Shown here in pieces: positions 33,278 through 42,960 of a DNA stretch of 56,932 bases (positions are counted from its first letter, which is position 1; every line of letters starts with the position of its first letter). Source of the stretch: an uncultured Alphaproteobacteria bacterium. Its GTDB lineage: Bacteria > Pseudomonadota > Alphaproteobacteria > Rhodobacterales > Rhodobacteraceae. Where the stretch lies: the NCBI GenBank assembly GCA_902537415.1, contig CACBBC010000009.1:1-56932 (forward strand), in the 5' to 3' direction. A program made the translations under genes and the position numbers. The notes under the pieces were generated by a model. That model was not told the DNA's origin, did not search any database, and saw only the letters and a list, made by a program, of their open reading frames with translations.

Positions 33278-34582
33278 ATGAGGGATTTAACTCCAAAAAA
33301 AAAGGAATTGGAACCAATCGAGATCGCATCTATCGATGAAATAAAAGCCCTGCAACTTGTTAGATTAAAATGGTCTGTCGATCACGCCTATAATAACGTA
33401 GCTTTTTACAAAAAAAAATATGATGAAATCGGAATTCATCCTAGTGATTTAAAACATTTGGAGGATATAAAGCTATTCCCATTTACAACCAAAGAAGATC
33501 TGAGGAAGAACTATCCATTTGATATGTTTGCAAACAAGTTAAGGGATATCGCTAGAATACATGCTTCATCCGGCACCACAGGAAAACCGACAGTTGTTGC
33601 TTACACGAAAAATGATTTGGAAATGTGGGAACATTTAATTGAGCGATGTCTACGTGCGTCAGGCATGAAAAAGGGAGATATGCTTCATAATGCGTATGGT
33701 TATGGGCTGTTTACTGGTGGCCTGGGTCTGCATGGGGGAGCTGAAAAGATGGGACTAACGGTTATCCCAGTATCCGGTGGTATGACAGCAAGACAAGTCC
33801 AGCTGATTAACGATTTTAAGCCTAAAGGCATAACCGTCACTCCCTCCTACATTCTGTCTATTTTAGATGAATTCAGAGCACAGGGTTTAGATCCTAAGAA
33901 ATCTTCATTGGAAGTTGGTATTTTCGGAGCTGAGCCTTGGACAAACTCTATGCGCAGCGAGATTGAGTCGCAATTTGATATGCATGCAGTCGATATTTAT
34001 GGATTATCAGAGGTACTTGGACCCGGAGTGGCTAATGAGTGCGTTGAGTCAAAAGACGGTTTACACGTTTGGGAAGATTATTTTTATCCAGAGATAATCA
34101 ATGTGGAAACTGAAAATGTTTTAGAGGATGGGGAGAAAGGTGAGTTGGTTTTTTCATCCTTGTGCAAAGAGGCCTTTCCTATAATTAGATACAGGACCAA
34201 GGATTTAACAAGATTGATGAGGGGTACTGCGCGCTCTATGCGCAGGATGGAAAAAATAACCGGCCGCAGCGATGATATGATGATAATTAGAGGGGTAAAT
34301 ATCTTTCCCACGCAAATTGAGGAACAATTATTAAAAATAGATAGTTTATCCCCTCATTTTCAAATTAAACTGATTAAGGATGGAAGGATGGACAAGATGA
34401 TAGTGTATACTGAGCACTACAAGTCAGAAGATGTGGAACAATCCTATGTGGAAAATTTGTCTGCTAACCTGAAAAAACGTGTAAAGGACATTATGGGTTT
34501 AAGCATTGAGGTAGATATTGGAAAAAAAGGCTCGGTACCAAGGTCGGAAGGAAAAGCGGTAAGAGTAATTGACGAAAGATAA
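33278..34582 (+). CDS. paaK: Phenylacetate-CoA ligase PaaK
   Basis: A 434-residue AMP-forming ligase. Motifs: HASSGTTGKPTVVAYT (phosphate loop), YGLSEVLGPGVANEC (adenine region), YRTKDLTRL and GRSDDMMIIRGVNIFPTQIE (hinge and C-terminal domain). It activates phenylacetate to phenylacetyl-CoA, the substrate of PaaABCE encoded divergently. The ATG at 33278 has AAGGA eight bases upstream; the frame extends nine codons further but overlaps paaI. Strong context. Confidence 0.95.
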   Translation: MRDLTPKKKELEPIEIASIDEIKALQLVRLKWSVDHAYNNVAFYKKKYDEIGIHPSDLKHLEDIKLFPFTTKEDLRKNYPFDMFANKLRDIARIHASSGTTGKPTVVAYTKNDLEMWEHLIERCLRASGMKKGDMLHNAYGYGLFTGGLGLHGGAEKMGLTVIPVSGGMTARQVQLINDFKPKGITVTPSYILSILDEFRAQGLDPKKSSLEVGIFGAEPWTNSMRSEIESQFDMHAVDIYGLSEVLGPGVANECVESKDGLHVWEDYFYPEIINVETENVLEDGEKGELVFSSLCKEAFPIIRYRTKDLTRLMRGTARSMRRMEKITGRSDDMMIIRGVNIFPTQIEEQLLKIDSLSPHFQIKLIKDGRMDKMIVYTEHYKSEDVEQSYVENLSANLKKRVKDIMGLSIEVDIGKKGSVPRSEGKAVRVIDER

Positions 34583-34600
34583 TATCAAACGGAGGAAAAA

Positions 34601-35671
34601 TTGGAAAAGCGAACAACTAAAGGAAAAAGCAAGCTTTATGAGAGCGTAACAGAAACTATAGGGGATACGCCTTGCATAAGAATAAATACTTTAGCACCCA
34701 AGCATGTAAATATGTATGTCAAAGCTGAGTTTTTTAATCCCGCCAGTTCAGTCAAGGACCGTCTAGCGATAAGTATAATAGAAAATGCTGAGCAAAAAGG
34801 CTTGCTCAAGCCAGGCCAGACAGTGGTCGAAGCAACAAGTGGTAACACGGGTATCGGATTGGCAATGGTGTGTGCGGCTAGGGGCTATCCGCTTGTCGTG
34901 ACTATGGCAGACAGTTTTTCGATAGAGCGAAGGAAAATTATGAGATATTTAGGTGCCAAAGTTGTTTTGACGCCTAGAGCCGAAAAGGGTTTTGGAATGT
35001 ATAATAAGGCAAAAGAGCTGGCCGAAAAAAATGGATGGTTTTTTGCACAACAATTTGAGACAGAAGCAAATGCGGAAATACATCAAAACACCACAGGACA
35101 AGAGATTTTGAGTGACTTCTCGGATGTTGGATTGGATTATTGGGTTAGTGGGTATGGCACTGGAGGAACTGTATCTGGAGTTGGACGGGTATTAAGAGAA
35201 AAAAGTCCTGGAACCAAAATAATTTTAACCGAGCCGGAAAATGCAGCTTTGATTGGGAGTGAATTGAAGCAAGATAGACATTCCGACAATACACCAGCTA
35301 CAAGTCACTCTTCTTGGAATCCCCATTTGATCCAGGGGTGGACACCAGATTTTATACCATTTGTTCTGCAGGAGGCCATAGATAATAACTATTTTGACAA
35401 ATTGCTTCCCGTTTCCGGTGAGCAAGGAATTACATGGGCAAAAAGATTAGCGCGAGCGGAGGGAATTATTACAGGAATATCGGGAGGTTCAACATTTGCA
35501 ATTGCCATGGAAGTTGCAAAAGATGCACCACCTGACTCAAATATTTTGTGTATGTTGCCTGATACTGGAGAAAGGTATCTGTCTTCACCCCTTTTTGAAG
35601 AAATTCCTGAAGAAATGACTGATGACGAGAAAAAAATATCACTGTCAACACCGAATTATCAACTAAAATAA
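34601..35671 (+). CDS. Cysteine synthase-like PLP enzyme
   Basis: A 356-residue fold-type II PLP enzyme of the cysteine synthase/CBS family. The PLP lysine is in FNPASSVKDR (about K49), SGNTGIGLAMVCAARGYPL is the substrate loop, and GTGGTVSGVG is the phosphate cup. It is longer than CysK (about 310), with extra sequence around LKQDRHSDNTPATSHSS and an acidic C-terminal tail, so it may be a CysK paralogue of slightly different substrate. The start is TTG at 34601 with a perfect GGAGG. It lies 18 bases after paaK on the same strand and may be cotranscribed, though no pathway link is obvious. Confidence 0.88.
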   Translation: MEKRTTKGKSKLYESVTETIGDTPCIRINTLAPKHVNMYVKAEFFNPASSVKDRLAISIIENAEQKGLLKPGQTVVEATSGNTGIGLAMVCAARGYPLVVTMADSFSIERRKIMRYLGAKVVLTPRAEKGFGMYNKAKELAEKNGWFFAQQFETEANAEIHQNTTGQEILSDFSDVGLDYWVSGYGTGGTVSGVGRVLREKSPGTKIILTEPENAALIGSELKQDRHSDNTPATSHSSWNPHLIQGWTPDFIPFVLQEAIDNNYFDKLLPVSGEQGITWAKRLARAEGIITGISGGSTFAIAMEVAKDAPPDSNILCMLPDTGERYLSSPLFEEIPEEMTDDEKKISLSTPNYQLK

Positions 35672-35950
35672 CAAAAGATATTTTCAATACTTGATTCGTT
35701 TTGTCCACGACGTTTCAGAATCATGATCAAAAAGATATTTTTAAAAAATAATCTTCACAAAAAGACTTAAAAGATAAAAAAAGTGCTTTAAATCAATAAC
35801 TTAAAAATTTTTTACTGATTCTCAGTAAAATTCTAAAAAAGGCTTTACTTTAACTGGCCAAGTCAATAGCTTTTTTATCAACAATTTTATCCACAGGCAC
35901 TATCTTATTGAAAAATCTGAAAAATTACTTTTTTTCTTATAGTAAATTTT
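35672..35950. other. AT-rich intergenic region with one hairpin
   Basis: No gene is supported between the cysteine synthase-like gene and the small minus-strand gene ending at 35951. The stretch is strongly AT-rich. Its only structure is a perfect 9-base dyad TTTTACTGA / TCAGTAAAA with a three-base loop (35810-35830). No T run follows, so a terminator role is uncertain; it may be an operator. Confidence 0.5.
35810..35830. repeat. Perfect 9-bp inverted repeat
   Basis: Positions 35810-35818 and 35822-35830 are exact reverse complements separated by TTC. It lies about 140 bases downstream of a stop codon on the left and about 120 bases beyond the end of the small gene on the right. It could be a weak bidirectional terminator or a regulator site. 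Confidence 0.45.
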
Positions 35951-36184
35951 CTAAGTAGTAGGATCATTGCTAGGCTTTAGTAGACAGACGTAACGGATGC
36001 TAACTCCGCTATCAAGCCCGATTTGTTTATCACGATTCGGTTTTTTATTCAGTGATTTTGCGGATTCAACACATGCATTTTTTGTTAGATAGGATCGATT
36101 CAGATCACTGATAGAATGCGATACATCGAACCCAATGCCGCTTACTACAGAATATAAGAATAAACCCCACATCTGGTCAATCAT
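35951..36184 (-). CDS. Small putative exported protein
   Basis: A 77-residue protein starting at ATG 36184, which has AAGGAAG seven bases upstream; a longer in-frame start at 36253 lacks this. Residues 3-18 (DQMWGLFLYSVVSGIG) are hydrophobic and could be a signal peptide or anchor. CVESAKSLNKK and SIRYVCLLKP give a two-cysteine pattern common in tiny exported proteins of proteobacteria. Function unknown. The ribosome site supports a real gene, but no homologue was recognised. Confidence 0.5.
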   Translation of the reverse strand: MIDQMWGLFLYSVVSGIGFDVSHSISDLNRSYLTKNACVESAKSLNKKPNRDKQIGLDSGVSIRYVCLLKPSNDPTT

Positions 36185-36287
36185 CAGAGAACTTCCTTTA
36201 TAACAGTAAATACTATTGGTTGGTAATAATACTACTCGTAATTTCCTATTCATGATAGACCAATAAATGTTTCATTAGGAGAAATAG

Positions 36288-36749
36288 TTGACAAAAATAT
36301 ATTTGGCATATGGATCGAATTTAAACCATCGACAAATGGCGGACAGGTGCCCCGATGCGAGATATCTGGGAAATACAATGCTAAAACACTGGAAACTAAT
36401 ATTTAAGTCGGTCGCTACTATTGAAAAAGATTTAGGTAAACGTGTACCTGTAGGAGTTTTTCAAATCACTGATGAGTGTGAAAAAGCTCTGGATATTTAT
36501 GAAGACTACCCACAGTTATACGATAAGAAGGAATTAGATGTCATATTAGATGGCACTCAGGTGACAGCAATGACCTATATTATGGTTGGAAAATATGGCA
36601 TTGCTCCACCATCTAGAAAGTATTTCAATGTGATTAGCGAAGGCTACAAAAACTGCGATTTAAACTTAGATTTTTTACTGGAGGCCCATGAAAATTCTAT
36701 TAAAGCTGACAGTGGTGAAGGATATGAAAGTGCTCGATGGAAGCAATGA
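36288..36749 (+). CDS. Gamma-glutamylcyclotransferase-like protein
   Basis: A 153-residue GGCT/AIG2-fold protein. YLAYGSNLN at the N-terminus is the substrate loop, and DIYEDYPQLYDKKELDV contains the conserved acidic residue of the family active site. Typical members split gamma-glutamyl peptides to 5-oxoproline. Start is TTG at 36288 with AGGAG six bases upstream; the YGSN loop would be lost with any later start. A strong terminator follows 34 bases after the stop. Confidence 0.82.
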   Translation: MTKIYLAYGSNLNHRQMADRCPDARYLGNTMLKHWKLIFKSVATIEKDLGKRVPVGVFQITDECEKALDIYEDYPQLYDKKELDVILDGTQVTAMTYIMVGKYGIAPPSRKYFNVISEGYKNCDLNLDFLLEAHENSIKADSGEGYESARWKQ

Positions 36750-36782
36750 TCAGCTAGTAACTAACGTATTTTTTAAGTAATA

Positions 36783-36812
36783 AGGGCAGTATTTACTACT
36801 GCCCTTTTTTTT
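36783..36812 (+). terminator. Rho-independent terminator
   Basis: A 9-base stem (36783-36791 with 36797-36805), five-base loop and a seven-base T run (36806-36812) form a textbook intrinsic terminator for the GGCT-like gene. It lies just before the end of the convergent permease gene. Confidence 0.9.
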
Positions 36813-36817
36813 CGATT

Positions 36818-38140
36818 TTAGTCTTCCTCTGGTAAAACTAAATTAAGTATGACTGCGACTATAGCTGTTGGTGCGACAGCTGAAGTAGCTAACACTTTTA
36901 CTACACCTGGAAGATATTGAACTGCGGAAGGCACTAAATTCAAGCCTAACCCTACAGCTAATGAAACGGCGATTATAACCATATTTCTTCTATTAAGTTT
37001 AACTTCACTTAATACATTTAGGCCCGCTGCTGCCACCATTCCGAACATAACTATTACACCACCGCCTAATACTGGAAGAGGCATAGACGCTATAATTGCA
37101 CCTATTTTTGGAATCAGGCCACAGACTACCAACACTATTGCTCCAATAGTCACTACATGACGAGACATAACTCCTGTCATACCTACTATTCCGACGTTTT
37201 GGCTAAATGAGGTATTAGGTAACCCTCCAAAAATCCCTGCTACAGCGCTACCCAGTCCATCGGCATATGTTGCACCTGAAATTTCTTCATCGGTGGCTTC
37301 TCTACCTGCTCCAGCCTTCGTAGTTGCTGATGTATCTCCGACTGTTTCTATTGCAGAAACAATACAAACCAATGTAACCGCGATCACGGCACCTAGACTG
37401 AATTCAAAGCCATAAGGTAAAGGTGTGAGACCGGAAAACCAACTGGCTTTCGCTACTGGTGCAAAGTTAACCATTCCTTGCGCAAACGCAAGGATATACC
37501 CAGCTATGATACCGATTAATACAGCCGCATTCGATATTAAGCCTTTCCCAAAAAACTTGCATATCAAGGCAACGATTACAACAGCCCCTGCAACGCTCCA
37601 ATGCATTAGAGAGCCAAAACTTTCCGCTTCCATTTGGAATTTTGCAGCACCTCCAGCGGCATACTTTATTGCAACTGGAATTAAATAAAGCCCAATTGCT
37701 AGGATAACTAGCCCTGTAACTAGTGGTGGAAATAGCCACCTGATGTCTTTTATCACAGCACCAAGTAGAAAGTGAATTATACCTCCTATTATACAGGATG
37801 TTAATGCAACCGATAGACCTTGGGTTGCCGCAATACCTGCTAATACGCCGACAAAAGCAAAACTAGTTCCTTGCATGATGGGTAGCTTTGCACCCACTGG
37901 TCCAAAACCGACAGTTTGAAATAGTGTTGCTATACCAGCAAAAAGCATAGCCATTTGAATTAAATAGATCTGCTCTGCTCCTCCAAATGCCAATCCTGCA
38001 GCACCAGCCACTATTACCGATGGAGTAACATTAGAAGCAAACATAGCAAGGACATGTTGAAGTCCCAAGGCGCTAGCTTCTCCTAATGGTGGTGTCATGT
38101 TTGGATCTGCGTATTGACTATTTATATTTGAATTACTCAT
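36818..38140 (-). CDS. NCS2-family purine (xanthine/uracil-type) permease
   Basis: A 440-residue membrane protein with about 14 helices. QHVLAMFASNVTPSVIVAGAAGL is the N-terminal NCS2 signature region and QNVGIVGMTGVMSR is the nucleobase-transporter signature with the xanthine-type pattern. It imports a purine base with protons or sodium. ATG at 38140 is preceded by AAGGAG; the frame extends 14 codons upstream without a ribosome site. Divergent from the purine-type ABC importer and at the left edge of the purine island, so a purine base such as xanthine, urate or guanine is the likely substrate. Confidence 0.9.
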   Translation of the reverse strand: MSNSNINSQYADPNMTPPLGEASALGLQHVLAMFASNVTPSVIVAGAAGLAFGGAEQIYLIQMAMLFAGIATLFQTVGFGPVGAKLPIMQGTSFAFVGVLAGIAATQGLSVALTSCIIGGIIHFLLGAVIKDIRWLFPPLVTGLVILAIGLYLIPVAIKYAAGGAAKFQMEAESFGSLMHWSVAGAVVIVALICKFFGKGLISNAAVLIGIIAGYILAFAQGMVNFAPVAKASWFSGLTPLPYGFEFSLGAVIAVTLVCIVSAIETVGDTSATTKAGAGREATDEEISGATYADGLGSAVAGIFGGLPNTSFSQNVGIVGMTGVMSRHVVTIGAIVLVVCGLIPKIGAIIASMPLPVLGGGVIVMFGMVAAAGLNVLSEVKLNRRNMVIIAVSLAVGLGLNLVPSAVQYLPGVVKVLATSAVAPTAIVAVILNLVLPEED

Positions 38141-38297
38141 CAATATCTCCTTATATTGTTGTTGATAGAGTACTACATACAAGATATGCTAATTGAATAT
38201 CCATGGCAATATATTAACGCAATGTTAGTTTTTCGGTGGTTAAACTGTGACAAAGTTTCTACACTATTTAAATCTAGCTAATTAGAAGACAGGCAAG

Positions 38298-39812
38298 TTG
38301 AATAGTAAAATTAAAAATACTTTATTCCAGTGCAGAGCGATAAATAAGGAATTTGGAAATGTTAAAGCGAATGACGATATTTCCATAAATATAGGAAACT
38401 CCCAAATTCACGCGCTATTGGGTGAAAATGGAGCTGGGAAATCCACGCTTGTAAAAATCATTTACGGGTTGCTCCAGCCAGACAGCGGCAGCATGACGTT
38501 TTTAGATAAGGAGTTTCTACCAAAAAGTCCAAAAGATGCAAGAGCCCAAGGCGTTGGTATGGTGTTTCAACACTTTTCCCTATTTGAACCTTTGACGGCA
38601 TTCGAAAACATTCTATTAGGATTAGATAAGGGAATTGGAGAAAAAGAGCTCCATGAAAGTGTAATAAGGTTATCTGAAAGTTATGGCTTGGAAGTAAATT
38701 TATCTTCTTTCATAGGAGATCTATCAGCTGGAGAACGCCAGAGAGTTGAAATTATTCGTGCTTTGATACAAAAGCCAAAGCTTTTGATTATGGATGAACC
38801 AACATCTGTTCTCACACCATTTGAATGTGAGAGCTTATTTAAGACTTTGAAAAAATTGGCGAGCGAAGGTACCTCTATTCTTTACATATCGCATAAGTTA
38901 AAGGAGATTGCTGATTTATGTGATACGGCGTCTGTTCTTAGAAAAGGTGCAATAGTTGGCGAGTATGATCCAAAAAAAATGACAGCAAGGGAGCTGGGTG
39001 AGATAATGGTTGGGCAACCATTATTCGAACCTAAACGACCTGTGGCAACAAATAAAAGAAAAAAAGTTCTTTCGGTAAAAATAAATGAAGTTAAACCTGA
39101 TACACAATTTGGAGTAACCTTAAAAAATATTGATCTAGAGGTTTATCAGTCGGAAATACTAGGCATTGGCGGTGTTGCTGGTAATGGGCAAGAAGAGCTA
39201 ATGCAAATTCTGACGGGAGAAAAAAAAGCTCGGAGCGTCATTATAAAATATCTGGATTATAATGTTGAAATGCTCAATCCTCGTGAAAGGCGAGAAATCG
39301 GATTAGCTTTTGCTCCTGAAGAAAGGCTTGGACACGCAGCCGTTGGAAATCTGAATTTATTAGAGAATAGCCTTATAACAGACCCAAAAAGACGCTTTCA
39401 AAAGAATATGGGCTTTATCAATTTCAGTGAATTAAATGAATTTACAAATGAAATAATTGAGAAATTTAACGTTAAGACTACTGGTGCAAGCGCACTTGCT
39501 TCCTCCCTTTCTGGTGGAAATCTCCAGAAGTTTGTTGTTGGAAGAGAGATTGAGCAAAAACCGTCTTTATTCATTGTAAACCAACCTACATGGGGTGTGG
39601 ATGCTCTCTCAGCAGCAAATATAAGGCAGGCTATAGTTGAAATAGCGAATAATGGAGCTGCAATAATTTTAATAAGCCAAGACCTGGATGAGATCCTAGA
39701 AATATCAAATAAGGTTGCTTTTTTGACTAATGGAAGTCTTTCAACTCCAACCAACACTGCGGAAATAAAAACAGATGAAATTGGAGCAATAATGGGTGGT
39801 ATTAGTGATTAG
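38298..39812 (+). CDS. ABC transporter ATPase, BmpA-type nucleoside/purine importer
   Basis: A 504-residue protein with two ATPase cassettes. The first has GENGAGKST (Walker A), LSAGERQRVEI and LLIMDEPTSVLTP; the second is degenerate at Walker A (GGVAGNGQEE) but keeps LSGGNLQKFVVGRE and NQPTWGVDA. This asymmetry is normal for the Carb1/BmpA-type family. The start is TTG at 38298; the fold begins about ten codons later. With the two permeases and BmpA protein downstream it forms a nucleoside or purine importer. Location in the purine island supports a purine nucleoside or base. Confidence 0.9.
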   Translation: MNSKIKNTLFQCRAINKEFGNVKANDDISINIGNSQIHALLGENGAGKSTLVKIIYGLLQPDSGSMTFLDKEFLPKSPKDARAQGVGMVFQHFSLFEPLTAFENILLGLDKGIGEKELHESVIRLSESYGLEVNLSSFIGDLSAGERQRVEIIRALIQKPKLLIMDEPTSVLTPFECESLFKTLKKLASEGTSILYISHKLKEIADLCDTASVLRKGAIVGEYDPKKMTARELGEIMVGQPLFEPKRPVATNKRKKVLSVKINEVKPDTQFGVTLKNIDLEVYQSEILGIGGVAGNGQEELMQILTGEKKARSVIIKYLDYNVEMLNPRERREIGLAFAPEERLGHAAVGNLNLLENSLITDPKRRFQKNMGFINFSELNEFTNEIIEKFNVKTTGASALASSLSGGNLQKFVVGREIEQKPSLFIVNQPTWGVDALSAANIRQAIVEIANNGAAIILISQDLDEILEISNKVAFLTNGSLSTPTNTAEIKTDEIGAIMGGISD

Positions 39813-39823
39813 GGGTATGCTTT

Positions 39824-40903
39824 ATGTTTAAGTTAATTCCGAGAGAAAATGTTTCTCCGGTCCTTTCTTTGCTAGGCCCATTATTTTCGATTGGATTTAC
39901 AATGTTTGTCGGTGGAATACTTTTCTATTTTTTAGGGGTAGATCCGTTTGCAGCAATAAAAATGATATTTTGGGATCCTTTAATGAGTGAAACATTCTCA
40001 ACATACTCTATTCCTCAAATTTTTATAAAAGGAGCTCCTTTAATTTTGATTGCGCTCGGCCTTTCTGTTGGCTTTAAAGCAAATGTCTGGAATATAGGAG
40101 CGGAAGGTCAGTACATCATGGGAGCCATATTTGGTGCATCATTTGCACTTTCTCTTTATCCTTTAGAAAGTTTTTTTATTTTTCCTACAATGGTCTTAAT
40201 GGGTATCCTCGGAGGAAGTTTGTGGTCGATGATCCCAGCTCTTTTGAAAGTTAAGTTCAATGTCAATGAGATACTGGTTTCTCTTATGTTAGTATATGTA
40301 GCAGAGCAGCTACTTGCTCTTGCATCGTTGGGGTTTTTAAGAAATCCTGATGGTGCTGGGTTTCCTGGTTCACGTAATTTGAGTCTATACTCTTCTGCCT
40401 CCAACTCTGAGCTAATTATGGGAACAGGAATACACTTGGGAGTTTTGCTTTCCTTATTGATGGTCGTTTTTTTCTACGTGCTATTATTTCGGCACAGTCT
40501 GGGCTTCAAAATAAAGCTACTTGGAAACTCTCCGAAAGCGTCAGGTTTTTCTGGCGATAACCCAAACAAGCTCATCTTTCTTTGTTTAACTTTGTCTGGA
40601 AGTTTAGCTGGTTTGGCTGGAATAATGGAAGTAGCTGGACCTGCAGGGCAGATTAACATTGACTTTAATGTCGGCTACGGTTTTACGGCTATCATAGTAG
40701 CATTTCTTGGAAGGCTAAATCCTATTGGCATTTTTTTCGCGGGTATAGTTATGGCACTAACTTATGTTGGGGGAGAGCTTACGCAATTTATGCTTAATTT
40801 ACCAGCTGCCGCAATCCAGGTTTTCCAAGGAATGCTTCTATTTTTCTTACTTTCATTTGATCTTTTTGTGCATTACAAAATAAAACTCAAAGGAAAGAAG
40901 TGA
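39824..40903 (+). CDS. ABC transporter permease 1 (YufP-like)
   Basis: A 359-residue permease with eight to ten helices, of the type found in BmpA nucleoside importers. GLSVGFKANVWNIGAEGQYIMGA is the characteristic segment, and GAIFGASFALS and FSGDNPNKLIFLCLTLSGSLAGLAG follow. It forms a heterodimer with the next permease, which starts on the base after its stop codon. Substrate inferred from the operon. Confidence 0.9.
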   Translation: MFKLIPRENVSPVLSLLGPLFSIGFTMFVGGILFYFLGVDPFAAIKMIFWDPLMSETFSTYSIPQIFIKGAPLILIALGLSVGFKANVWNIGAEGQYIMGAIFGASFALSLYPLESFFIFPTMVLMGILGGSLWSMIPALLKVKFNVNEILVSLMLVYVAEQLLALASLGFLRNPDGAGFPGSRNLSLYSSASNSELIMGTGIHLGVLLSLLMVVFFYVLLFRHSLGFKIKLLGNSPKASGFSGDNPNKLIFLCLTLSGSLAGLAGIMEVAGPAGQINIDFNVGYGFTAIIVAFLGRLNPIGIFFAGIVMALTYVGGELTQFMLNLPAAAIQVFQGMLLFFLLSFDLFVHYKIKLKGKK

Positions 40904-41836
40904 ATGGATCTTTCGGAAATTAATTTCGCTGTCTTAGTTGCTAGCTTAATTGTAGCATCAACACCGCTTGTTCTGGCGGCTCTTGGGGAGTTGATTGTTG
41001 AAAAATCTGGTGTCTTGAACCTCGGTGTAGAGGGTATGATGATAATAGGTGCTGTTGCCGGTTTTATTGTTGGAGTAGAAACTGGGTCTGCCTATATTGG
41101 GATGATAGCGGCAGCAGTGGCAGGGGCACTACTTTCTCTTCTCTTTGCTTTTATTATTTTAATCATGCAAGCCAATCAGGTGGCGTCGGGCCTAGCTTTA
41201 ACTATTTTTGGTCTGGGAATAGCAGCTTTGATGGGTCACCCATACACTGGTATAAAATCACCACAAATTTCAACGATTTCAATTCCTATTCTAAGTGAAA
41301 TTCCGATACTCGGAACAATGTTTTTCCAGCATGATTTGATTGTTTATCTGTCGCTAATCTCTGTGTTAACGATCTGGTATTTTTTAACGCGTATGAGAGC
41401 AGGACTTATCCTTAGATCAGTAGGAGAGGATCATGACGTAGCTCATTCATTGGGTTATAGAGTAATAACAATAAGGTTTTTAGCTATTGTTTTTGGTGGA
41501 GCGATGGCTGGAGTAGGGGGAGGCTATTTATCACTTTTTAGAGTTCCTCAATGGACAGAAGGAATGACAGCCGGAGCAGGATGGATTGCCCTTGCTCTGG
41601 TTGTCTTTTCAGGATGGAGACCTTTTAGATTACTTATAGGTGCCTATATTTTTGGTGGTATCACAATTCTTCAGCTAAACTTGCAAGCAATTGGTGTAAA
41701 TATAAACATTGCTGTACTATCAATGGCACCATATCTTGCAACGATATTGGCTTTAGTGGTAATATCAATGAGTCGATTCCGAGGGAACAGGGGAGCTCCC
41801 GGATGTCTAGGTAGATCGTTTGTGAAAACAATTTAA
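40904..41836 (+). CDS. ABC transporter permease 2 (YufQ-like)
   Basis: A 310-residue permease, shorter partner of the preceding one. ALGELIVEKSGVLNLGVEGMM is the classic signature for this family, and GGAMAGVGGGYLSLFRVPQW is conserved in the C-terminal half. About eight to nine helices. It begins immediately after the previous stop, so translation is coupled. Its C-terminus (RFRGNRGAPGCLGRSFVKTI) is polar and cytoplasmic. Confidence 0.9.
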   Translation: MDLSEINFAVLVASLIVASTPLVLAALGELIVEKSGVLNLGVEGMMIIGAVAGFIVGVETGSAYIGMIAAAVAGALLSLLFAFIILIMQANQVASGLALTIFGLGIAALMGHPYTGIKSPQISTISIPILSEIPILGTMFFQHDLIVYLSLISVLTIWYFLTRMRAGLILRSVGEDHDVAHSLGYRVITIRFLAIVFGGAMAGVGGGYLSLFRVPQWTEGMTAGAGWIALALVVFSGWRPFRLLIGAYIFGGITILQLNLQAIGVNINIAVLSMAPYLATILALVVISMSRFRGNRGAPGCLGRSFVKTI

Positions 41837-41860
41837 ATCTAACACAGAAATGGAGATAAA

Positions 41861-42943
41861 ATGAAAAGAGTTATTAAGTTTTTATCGGCCTCCTTTATAT
41901 TTGCAGTAATGGTTTTGAACGCAAACCTAGCTATTTCAGCAGATTATAAAGTTGGCTTTATATATATCGGCCCTCCAGGCGATCATGGATGGAACTATCA
42001 GCATGACGTAGGAAGAAAAGCTGTTGATGAGGCTTTCGGTGGAAAAGTCGAAACAGTTTTTCAAGAGAATGTTCCAGAGAGTGCTGATGCTGAAAGGGTT
42101 ATGACGCAAATGGCACTAGCGGGTGCGGACATGATTTTTGCTACTTCATTTGGATACATGGATCCAGTAATTAATGTTGCCAAGAAATTTCCAAAAGTGA
42201 AATTTGAGCACGCTACTGGGTATAAGACAGCAGATAATGTCTCTACATACAGCGCGAGGTTTTATGAAGGTAGATCCGTAGTGGGCCATATTGCCGGAAA
42301 AATGACTAAATCAAATACAATTGGTTATGTTGCATCATTTCCAATTCCTGAAGTGGTTCGAGGTATTAACTCAGCATACTTGGCTGCAAAGAAAGCTAAT
42401 CCTAATGTTGAATTCAAAGTTATTTGGATTTTTACTTGGTATGATCCAGCTAAAGAAGCCGATGCTGCCAAAACTTTGATTTCTCAAGGAGCTGACGTGA
42501 TACTACAGCATGTTGACAGTTCTGCCATAATGACCGTTGCCGAAGAGGCAGGAGTTTATGCTTTTGGTCAAGCCTCCGACATGAGTGCCTTTGGTCCTAA
42601 CGCCCACTTGACAGCAATTATCAATGGTTGGGCGCCTTACTATGTGGAAAAGGTAAAACAGGGTATGGCTGGCACTTGGAAAGGCGGAGAACAAACTTTT
42701 GATGGAATTGGAGCCGGTATGGTTATTATTGGAGACTTAAATGATAAGATTCCTGCGAGTGTCAAGAAGGAGGCAATGGCAATTAGAGATGGAATTGCTG
42801 CTGGAACCCTTCATTCATTCACAGGCCCAATCAATAAGCAAGACGGTTCGCCTTGGCTTAAGGCTGGTGAGACAGCTGATGTCGGAACACTCCTTGGAAT
42901 GAATTTCTACGTTGAGGGAATTGAAGGCGATATTCCAAAATAA
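41861..42943 (+). CDS. BmpA-family (PnrA-like) substrate-binding protein
   Basis: A 360-residue periplasmic binding protein with signal peptide (residues 1-27). YIGPPGDHGWNYQHDVGRKAV matches the BmpA/PnrA/BMP family that binds purine nucleosides, and GADMIFATSFGYMD and ADVILQHVDSSAI mark the hinge regions. In related proteins the tryptophan/aspartate residues hold the purine ring. Last gene of the ABC operon; a strong terminator follows. In the purine island the ligand is probably a purine base or nucleoside. Confidence 0.9.
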   Translation: MKRVIKFLSASFIFAVMVLNANLAISADYKVGFIYIGPPGDHGWNYQHDVGRKAVDEAFGGKVETVFQENVPESADAERVMTQMALAGADMIFATSFGYMDPVINVAKKFPKVKFEHATGYKTADNVSTYSARFYEGRSVVGHIAGKMTKSNTIGYVASFPIPEVVRGINSAYLAAKKANPNVEFKVIWIFTWYDPAKEADAAKTLISQGADVILQHVDSSAIMTVAEEAGVYAFGQASDMSAFGPNAHLTAIINGWAPYYVEKVKQGMAGTWKGGEQTFDGIGAGMVIIGDLNDKIPASVKKEAMAIRDGIAAGTLHSFTGPINKQDGSPWLKAGETADVGTLLGMNFYVEGIEGDIPK

Positions 42944-42960
42944 TGTAACCTACAGAAAAT

